From: Xylona heveae TC161 | Taxonomy: Eukaryota > Ascomycota > Xylonomycetes > Xylonales > Xylonaceae | Assembly (NCBI RefSeq): GCF_001619985.1 | Contig: NW_017264199.1 | Coordinates: 744,001 to 808,000 of the forward strand | Length of the DNA stretch: 64,000 nucleotides | Reading direction: 5' to 3' | Part shown: positions 57,867-64,000 of the stretch, one piece after another | Position numbering within the stretch: the stretch's first letter is position 1 | Layout: each line of letters begins with the position of its first letter | The notes under the pieces: generated by a model | Seen by the model: only the letters and a program-made list of their open reading frames with translations | The model's database searches: none | Told to the model about the DNA's origin: nothing | Program-made: the position numbers and the translations under genes

Positions 57867-59031
57867 TTATGGCTTAGTAAGTAGCAGACCTGGACAGGGT
57901 GACTTATCAGAGCGAGGATCATTCTCCGAAGCATCATACCAGCCTTGTTCAATCAAGGCTCGTTCAAGGCTTCGCCAATAGTCTGCCTTGCCTTGATCTG
58001 GAGATTTGAGGTCCAAATCTCCAATCCTAGCTTCGATAGGTATCTCGTCATCTGCACTAACCTAAATTAAAAAAAAAACAATTCCTGATTAGGGTATTTT
58101 CGGAATATATATAGATATTCACAAAGCAGCAATGGATTACCTTGAGAAAGAGGGTACAATCTCTTATTGTCATAGCAATCAAGAACTTTTCCGATGTTGG
58201 ATCTTCCTGCAGGACACCTCGTTTATCGAGGTCTTCTTGCAGCTCTTTCAACCGCTGCAGGAGCGTGCTTTTCTTGAAAAACGCTAGGAGTCGTTGACGC
58301 AACTTATCTGCTGTATGAACGTTTCCCAGGTCTTTGGGAATCACATAAGACACAGCGCGTGCAATCGTCTCTTGATCTCGAGAAGTCAAATCCAACGAAC
58401 AGAAGGATCTCTCTTCTGGCTCGTTCTTTGCACGCCGCGCAGCATTTCTCTTCGCCCGAAGTGCGCAAGTCCGGCATCGTAGAGCAGTCGAAGGCGCAGA
58501 AGGCGATTGAGCCAGCCATTTTGGCTTAAACTCGACTAAAACCTCTCCGCGGTCTTTTCGAGGCGTCATATCACTGACCAGCATGCCGTATTGCTCATAT
58601 TCCTGGAGATACAGGCCCCTCCGTTTCTGAGGACGCAATCCGCGCTCTTCATACAAACGTAACCTGGAATTGCATTTTTGTATTAAGCCTTTCGGGAGCC
58701 TGACGAGATCATGGTTCACAAGGTCACTTTCTTCAAAGAGCTCCCGGAAAACATCATGGAATCGCGCATGTGACTGTTCCACAGGCACTGTTGACGGCAG
58801 AGCCTTTCGAAGTCGTAGAAGCCCACGATCAAGCTTTGGATCGTAATATAAAGGTGTTATTTCGCTCGGTGGTGGAGTACCAATCTCCGAGCTTCTTTCA
58901 TTTATGTTTATTTCCGAGGATGTATTGAAGCTTGGGCTTGGCGGGGGAATATCAATTTTGTAGACAATGTTTGCGGCGCCCTCGGCCAGATACTGCAGGG
59001 TGGCATTCGGCGGTAGATCTATAACGGACAT
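57867..59031 (-). CDS. ipk1: Inositol-pentakisphosphate 2-kinase Ipk1
   Basis: Makes inositol hexakisphosphate (phytate) from InsP5 with ATP; nuclear in yeast and needed for mRNA export. Exons 58141-59031 and 57867-58061 give 361 residues. N-terminal ATP-binding region YLAEGAANIVYKI (~14-26); GLLRLRKALPS; then EFKPKWLAQSPSAP and RCRTCALRAKRNA (a zinc-linked Cys/His site in the family); near the end of exon 1 AMTIRDCTLFLK, the substrate and nucleotide site. The second exon adds the family's C-terminal IGDLDLKSPDQGKADYWRSLE helix. Without that exon the frame runs into intron sequence after FLK. Divergent from ecm15. Confidence 0.93.
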
Positions 59032-59532
59032 GGATCAGATCTATATGCTCCTAAATACCTGTAGGATTTGAATATAAAAATGTGCAAATGCAAACAAAGT
59101 TCGGCGATTGGTAAAATAGCAAATCCATGGATCCGTTGCGGGGACCGGTCAGATGCTGAGTGGTCGTATCGACCAATGCCGCCTGTAGCGGCACTATGGA
59201 ACGGCCCCGCGTGCGACTGGCGCTAGATCAAATCGTTATCGACTTGGGGACCTGACACCACTTCGCCATCGCGAGTTCTTTTTCCCCATATCAAATCGCC
59301 ACGAAAGGTGAGAAATTTCAATCAATGCCAATGCCACGGATGTCTGTTTTAGATTTAAACTGCAAATAATTCTTGTATTCGATTGATCATGTACTAATTT
59401 CTTGATTGCAGCAGCAATTGCGCAGCTGTTAATCTGCTGACCAGACACGGCCTGAGATCTATAAACCGGCCCGCAATTGGCTTCTCTTCAAGGCCTTTTA
59501 TATTTTCAGCAAAATACGCTCTTACAGCAAGG
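59032..59532. promoter_or_regulatory. Divergent promoter of ipk1 and the ecm15-like gene
   Basis: 501 bases between divergent starts. Two candidate CCAAT sites are present in opposite orientation: ATTGG at 59107-59111 and CCAAT at 59173-59177. No gene is visible; a 70-codon minus frame (59236-59448) has no motif. Confidence 0.45.
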
Positions 59533-60155
59533 ATGGCTTCGTCGCGGGATTATTCGTCACTTCAGACCCCTGAGCTCTGCGTAGCTGACTTTTGCTTGGT
59601 CCCTGTACGTTCATCTGCCTAACCCTGATTTCTCGTCTAAGGGCTATGCGTTTCTTGAACATTTTGATTGTATTGCATATCTGTCTTTCGAACGCTGAGT
59701 TGACTTTAATTGCGACCTTAGATTGGAACGCCGACTGCCTCGGTGTCCAAAGAGATTGCAGAAGTCCAGCGGCTGTTGGCAACGTGTGGGCTGGAGTACA
59801 CCCTGCATTCCGCTGGAACTACTGTTGGTGAGTATTCACGATCCTCCGGTGATTAGAGAGAGATCTTTGTTCTAATAGAGAATTGAAAAGAGGGGCCATG
59901 GGATGAAGTCTTCAAGATTATTGGTCAGGCTCATGCTCTCATCCACAAAAACGGCATCCCGAGAGTGCAGACTGATATCAGAGTCGGCACAAGGTGAGTT
60001 ATCGAATGACAGTCAGTTCAAACTGATTATCACAGACAAATGACTGTGGCAAAGTGTTTCAATGGCTAAGTCTTTTTTACAGAATCGATAAGAAGCAGAC
60101 TTTCTCCCAGAAAGTCGAAGCAGTCAACAAGCTCCTTGCTGCGGATAAGCAGTAG
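59533..60155 (+). CDS. ecm15: MTH1187/YkoF-type (Ecm15, UPF0045) small protein
   Basis: Small protein of the MTH1187/YkoF superfamily, several members of which bind thiamine; yeast Ecm15 belongs here. The exact role is not established. Four exons (59533-59604, 59722-59827, 59891-59993, 60083-60155) give 117 residues. Landmarks: [80 protein letters not shown]. The join TTVEGPWDEV across exons 2 and 3 and VGTRIDKKQ across exons 3 and 4 match the conserved core. Every exon is short, so no open frame longer than ~80 codons marks this gene. Confidence 0.92.
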
Positions 60156-60325
60156 CCTTTTCACCTTTTCATTTTTTTTGTTCCTAGGTATACAATTCGG
60201 CATAGAGCGGTCCAATAGCAGGATATACTTCAATAAATACTATTTCTAGACTGATTAATACAACTAAAATATGCTTTCCCTTTGTGCCCAAAATACTCGC
60301 TGACTTCCCCCTTCCCCCCCTCCAA

Positions 60326-61003
60326 TCACTCATCCCTTGCACCATCTCGCGTTACTTCAAACATGCTCGATGCCAGTTGTTTTATCTCTGAATCATCGAT
60401 GCGATCTAGAGCGTCCTTTAATTCTACTAATGTCTCTGGGCTTACGCCTTCGCTTGACCGGCAATAAATGTCAATTCCCGCAGGCGTAAACAGCGTTTTT
60501 GCAAAATACGTCACGGCCCACTGTTTTCTTGGGTCATCTGTTTCTGCTCCACTCCATCCAAGTATCTCCCAATGGCTAGATGCGATTGCCAAGGGGCCCT
60601 TTCCGCGCCAATCCCAGGCCCACGACGCAGCGTTGCCTTCTGCTGGCGCTCCTCCGCTGGCCTTGTCAATGCCGTGGATGGTCTTCACTTTGGTCGAAGA
60701 AAGCGATTGGTAACTGACCAGATCGTCTAGTCGATCCGTAGCTTGGGTATTGGAGGAATGCGCGGCGGCAGGCACGGCAGTATATGTTATCCTGACATTG
60801 CGCTTGGACTTCCACATTGGCAAAGTTGAATGCGTCACGGTCCATGTACCGCAGAGCCAGTCCATGGGTGGAGCAGGGAGCGAGGCGGCTTGGTGAGATC
60901 CAGCATGGACGCTAGGAGCTCGAAGAACAATTCTGGGTACATTATTGACTGCCTCTTGAGCATTTTGGTTCAGAGGTGAAATAGGGGGTTGCTCGGCAGA
61001 CAT
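60326..61003 (-). CDS. Hypothetical lipocalin/calycin-like protein
   Basis: Single exon, 225 residues from the ATG of MSAEQPPISPL; the frame continues upstream through Met codons but that part is A/T-rich and not protein-like. The conserved core begins at DWLCGTWTVTHSTLPMWKSKRNVRITY (~residue 48), a GxW strand start like that of lipocalins, followed by a WAWDWRGKGPLAI segment and WEILGW. The C-terminus is a charged helix (LVELKDALDRIDDSEIKQLASSMF). No signal peptide. Probably a small-molecule-binding beta-barrel; ligand unknown. It lies 564 bases from the NRPS stop codon on the same strand, so a shared pathway is possible but unsupported. Confidence 0.8.
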   Translation of the reverse strand: MSAEQPPISPLNQNAQEAVNNVPRIVLRAPSVHAGSHQAASLPAPPMDWLCGTWTVTHSTLPMWKSKRNVRITYTAVPAAAHSSNTQATDRLDDLVSYQSLSSTKVKTIHGIDKASGGAPAEGNAASWAWDWRGKGPLAIASSHWEILGWSGAETDDPRKQWAVTYFAKTLFTPAGIDIYCRSSEGVSPETLVELKDALDRIDDSEIKQLASSMFEVTRDGARDE

Positions 61004-61567
61004 GTTTCTTTTATGTTTATTTTGTCTTGCGTCGGAAAGAATTAAATAGTATGAGATGCAGAATTTTTTTAGTGTCGTGAAGACCAAATATTTGGACAAG
61101 GGTCTTTTTACAGAAAGAACTTCAAAAGGCAAGGGAGTCCAAAAAATTATTTTATTTTGAGTTCATGAATTCGCATATCAATAATACTGTTCAGCAGGCA
61201 ACGGTTTTGGCGGAGCAGCGGGAATTACCGGACCTATTTCGGCGGACCAACAACAAAACGTGCACCTTAATTTATGCAATCTATGCCAGATAATGTAGTT
61301 TTGGTCACTTAGAGAGCTTGTAAAAATGGAATTTTATACTACATGTCGGAAGACATTGTACACTTAACAGCTATCATATATTGTGTTCATTTGCTCATGT
61401 GATGCACTAGGGGCTTATACATAAATGACAGGGGATTTTAGTATATTATTTTCACTAGAGTGGACACGTAACAAACAAAATAAATATACCTAATCTAAGA
61501 TTCTAATTGGCAAGTATACAATCATAAAGAAAGTTCAACTCAAAAAATTGAGAGTAGCATATGCATT
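61004..61567. other. Spacer between the lipocalin-like gene and the NRPS gene
   Basis: A/T-rich. It holds the promoter of the lipocalin-like gene and the 3' flank of the NRPS. No gene seen. Confidence 0.5.
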
Positions 61568-64000
61568 TTAACAAGAAACACCTACACTATTTAATTCAAT
61601 TGCTCCATTTCGGACCTTTGTGTAGCTAGTATCAGAACTCAGCCAAGAAATCGTATTGCCAAGCTCATGTAAAATGGAGATGACTGTGCTTTTGGGTAAA
61701 ACCGCCGGATCAAAATCAGCATGGAGGAAAATGTGGGAATGGCCAAGCCGGCACTCAATAGAAAGTCCATAGTTCAAAAGTTCTCTGCCAATCGATGTCA
61801 TAGTTGTCACGCCATCGATAATACTGTGATCAGCGCGCGGGGGCTGAATGATAAGCAGCGTCTGGAAGGAACACGCGTGATGACAATCATTATCCAGCGT
61901 AGCGATTTCGTGGCAGCCGATATGATCATGAGGGAGAGACTCGCTGTGGTGGGCCTGGATGTCGAGCAAAAACGCCCGCATCGATGTCGGGTCACCAGGA
62001 GTACAATAAGTATTTTCTTCCCATCGAATTCTGGCTGGGACCAGCGTGATAGCTGGGCCGGCAATATCTTCAATGTCGGGCACGGGTATGCCTATTCGGC
62101 CAGTCTTGATGAGACCAAATGTTAAGTCCCTTTTTTGAGTTCGACTGCCAATTACAAGTGCCAAGGCTCCTTGAATGATACTCGCCATAGTGATATCGCT
62201 GGCGGACCGAGATAAAACGGAGATTTCGTGCTCGGCGATATCAGTTGTTAAAGGCCTGTAATCTTCTTGAGGAAGTGCAGGGAATATAATGCTGGAGACA
62301 CTACTGCCACGAAGAGCAGTCTTCCAGAATGATCGGCTTTCGTCAGACTTGGATCCTTCAATGTATTCGACTAGAGGACGGAAGGGTTGATAAAGGTGTG
62401 AGAAGCTTTTGTTGCGGTAAAGTCTCGACACTAGGCCGAGCGTGCGTGGAATGCTCCATCCATCATAGGTCGAGTGATGGGCACTCCATACAAAGTAATG
62501 GCCCCGCGAATCTTCGGGATCTGAAATGAGCACCAGGCGCACCAGAGGCTTTCCGAAGTCGAACGAGAATGTTTTCAAAGAGGCGGAATAGTCGGCCAGA
62601 CTTTCCGCAGTCTCCCACTCCAGTGGTCGGTTGAGCACAACTTGGAGGAGGTCTCCGTCTCTGCCAGTGACAATTCTTGTCCTGAAAATTGGGTGATTCG
62701 CAACAACTTGTGTCCAAGCGGCCTGAAAGCGCGGGATATCGACTTGGGCCGATAGGTGAAAGACTTGATGAAGAGTGTTGGCGACTCTATGCGCTTTAGT
62801 TAGATAAATCATGTCTTTCTGCAGTGGTGTGCACGGATATATATCTTGAATGGAATCCGGGTCAATGCCCCAGTGCTGATAGACGTCATCAACGACCTCC
62901 CGTGCATGGACAGCTGCTGCAACAACGCTGGCCTGCTCAGCCACTTGTTTCAGTTCCGTGGTCATGTCAAACAGAATAGGGTGTCGGAATATGTCAGAAA
63001 CAGATAGCTGCCAGCCAAGGGGCTGGAGAGCTTTGACTAGCCGCATGGCTGAAATGGAATCTCCGCCAACGCGAAAGAAGCTGTCGTTGACACCAATCGA
63101 ATCTTGCTCGATACCAATGACCTCGGCCCACAATCCCTGTAGAAGGATTTCATTTGCTTGTGCTGGCTTGTCCTTCTGCACGCTTGCCAAAGAATAGTCG
63201 TTGAATTGTGAAGGAGACAAAGATTTCACAAGTCTCTGGAGGGATTTCCGGTCCACCTTGCCTGAAGGGGTTATAGGCATAAAGAGCAGTGAAATGTAGA
63301 CCGTTGGAACCATGTATGATGGTAGCGACTTGCTGAGTTGCTTTTGCAAGTCCAAGGAATTATACTTTGTCTGGAGTGTAGGGGGTAGCAATGCGTTGGT
63401 TTTCCAATCTTCGTCCTGGACAGAGCGAACATGTTTTCGAATCCCTTGAAACGAGACGAGGAGTGCAGACGTGCGATTTTCAAAGTGTACAAGTTCTACC
63501 GCAATTGTGGCGTCTTCTGCTGAATGGACAGCGGCGTGGTGTTCAATCTCCCCCAATTCAAAGCGCTGACCATGAAATTTGACTTGCGAGTCTTTGCGGC
63601 CGAAGATTTCCAGAGTTCCATCTCCTCGAAACCGACCCAAATCGCCCGTCCTGTAAAAGCGTCGCCCTTGAGGACCGCGGTTTGCCCAAGCAAGGTCTTC
63701 AACGAAACTTTCTCTAGTTTTAACTGGGTCATTGAGATAGCCACGCGCAACATTCGGTCCTTCAATTATCATCTCTCCAACAGAGCCCACAGGGAGCAGC
63801 TGTTGAAGGTTGTTCTGGTCAGTAATCCAGATGTGACATCCGACTGGGCGACCAATGTTGACACCGTGAGCCTTCTTGTCAAGCGCTGCCGTTACGGTAG
63901 AAAATATGGTACATTCTGCAGGCCCGTAAGTGTTGAACAAGTGTACTTTACCCGCCCATCGATCGATCACTTCTTCAGTTAGCAGCTCCCCACCAAGGAC
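61568..64000 (-). CDS. Nonribosomal peptide synthetase, 3' part (A-T-C), cut by the window edge
   Basis: C-terminal 810 residues of an NRPS; the frame stays open to base 64000, so the 5' part lies outside. Adenylation domain, second half: LGGELLTEE at the edge, NTYGPAEC, GEMIIEGPNVARGYL, YRTGDLGRF, GRKDSQVKFHGQRFELGEIE and PSGKVDRKSL. Carrier domain: FFRVGGDSISAMRL, with the pantetheine Ser codon at 63056-63058. Terminal condensation domain: DIYPCTPLQKDMI and intact active site HHSTYDG (about 62461-62479), then the stop with no TE, R or second carrier domain. A terminal C domain with HHxxxDGxS resembles fungal C_T domains that release and cyclise the peptide. Residues near the substrate pocket that can be read (V, G, T, I, F in the usual order, Lys in GKVDRK) are too few to name the amino acid. 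Confidence 0.9.
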   Translation of the reverse strand, partial: VLGGELLTEEVIDRWAGKVHLFNTYGPAECTIFSTVTAALDKKAHGVNIGRPVGCHIWITDQNNLQQLLPVGSVGEMIIEGPNVARGYLNDPVKTRESFVEDLAWANRGPQGRRFYRTGDLGRFRGDGTLEIFGRKDSQVKFHGQRFELGEIEHHAAVHSAEDATIAVELVHFENRTSALLVSFQGIRKHVRSVQDEDWKTNALLPPTLQTKYNSLDLQKQLSKSLPSYMVPTVYISLLFMPITPSGKVDRKSLQRLVKSLSPSQFNDYSLASVQKDKPAQANEILLQGLWAEVIGIEQDSIGVNDSFFRVGGDSISAMRLVKALQPLGWQLSVSDIFRHPILFDMTTELKQVAEQASVVAAAVHAREVVDDVYQHWGIDPDSIQDIYPCTPLQKDMIYLTKAHRVANTLHQVFHLSAQVDIPRFQAAWTQVVANHPIFRTRIVTGRDGDLLQVVLNRPLEWETAESLADYSASLKTFSFDFGKPLVRLVLISDPEDSRGHYFVWSAHHSTYDGWSIPRTLGLVSRLYRNKSFSHLYQPFRPLVEYIEGSKSDESRSFWKTALRGSSVSSIIFPALPQEDYRPLTTDIAEHEISVLSRSASDITMASIIQGALALVIGSRTQKRDLTFGLIKTGRIGIPVPDIEDIAGPAITLVPARIRWEENTYCTPGDPTSMRAFLLDIQAHHSESLPHDHIGCHEIATLDNDCHHACSFQTLLIIQPPRADHSIIDGVTTMTSIGRELLNYGLSIECRLGHSHIFLHADFDPAVLPKSTVISILHELGNTISWLSSDTSYTKVRNGAIELNSVGVSC

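Noticed and set aside
63940-63970. Apparent start of the NRPS frame near 63970
   Set aside because: That codon is an internal GTG (Val); the frame and adenylation-domain sequence continue to base 64000.

Overview
The window is nuclear DNA of a filamentous ascomycete. The evidence is many short introns (about 50-120 nt, GTAAGT/GTATGT-type donors, CTAAC/CTGAC-like branch sites), intron-split genes on both strands, 0.2-1.5 kb spacers and a nonribosomal peptide synthetase. The protein set (Doa10, Cdc37, Mdm34, Yaf9, Ipk1, Ecm15-type, Coq11-type) and protein style point to Eurotiomycetes (Aspergillus/Penicillium/Talaromyces-like). That placement is an inference; I cannot name a species. I see no transposon, tRNA, rRNA or CRISPR.

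Layout. 1-16 kb is sparse: a 1583-residue Ala/Ser/Tyr repeat protein with an N-terminal hydrophobic segment and a C-terminal RDEL (842-6065), a 4.6 kb stretch without a supportable gene, a 586-residue mostly disordered protein (10685-12445) and a single-pass membrane protein with a His/Arg/Ser and RGG-like tail (13984-15291). 16-40 kb is dense housekeeping: Doa10/SSM4 RING-CH ubiquitin ligase, clathrin light chain, the Hsp90 co-chaperone Cdc37, a mitochondrial Mdl1-type ABC transporter, haspin kinase, an equilibrative nucleoside transporter, a leucine-rich-repeat-like protein and the DEAD-box helicase Dbp9. 40-48 kb holds a CPR-like FAD/NADPH reductase without a flavodoxin domain, a 2.9 kb spacer and the ERMES subunit Mdm34. 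48-61 kb is compact, with head-to-head and tail-to-tail pairs: a CCDC47-like ER protein, a Trf4-like nucleotidyltransferase, an unknown probable mitochondrial protein, Syf2, a Coq11-like protein, Yaf9, Ipk1, an Ecm15/MTH1187-type protein and a lipocalin-like protein. 61.6-64 kb is the 3' end of an NRPS gene (part of an A domain, a T domain, a terminal C domain) running off the right edge.

These are mostly unrelated housekeeping genes, not an operon-like system. Several act at the ER or mitochondria (Doa10, CCDC47-like, Mdm34, Mdl1-type, Coq11-like, possibly the RDEL protein), but I treat that as coincidence unless the order is conserved. Exon boundaries were reconstructed by hand from splice motifs, phase and family similarity. 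Frames close exactly for every multi-exon model, but none is checked against RNA.

Most interesting: the RDEL repeat protein; the Trf4-like protein whose third catalytic aspartate appears to be glutamine; the reductase with a CCGGGCC motif and a 12-nt final coding exon; two stop-free introns whose lengths are multiples of three; and three tandem-repeat arrays upstream of doa10.
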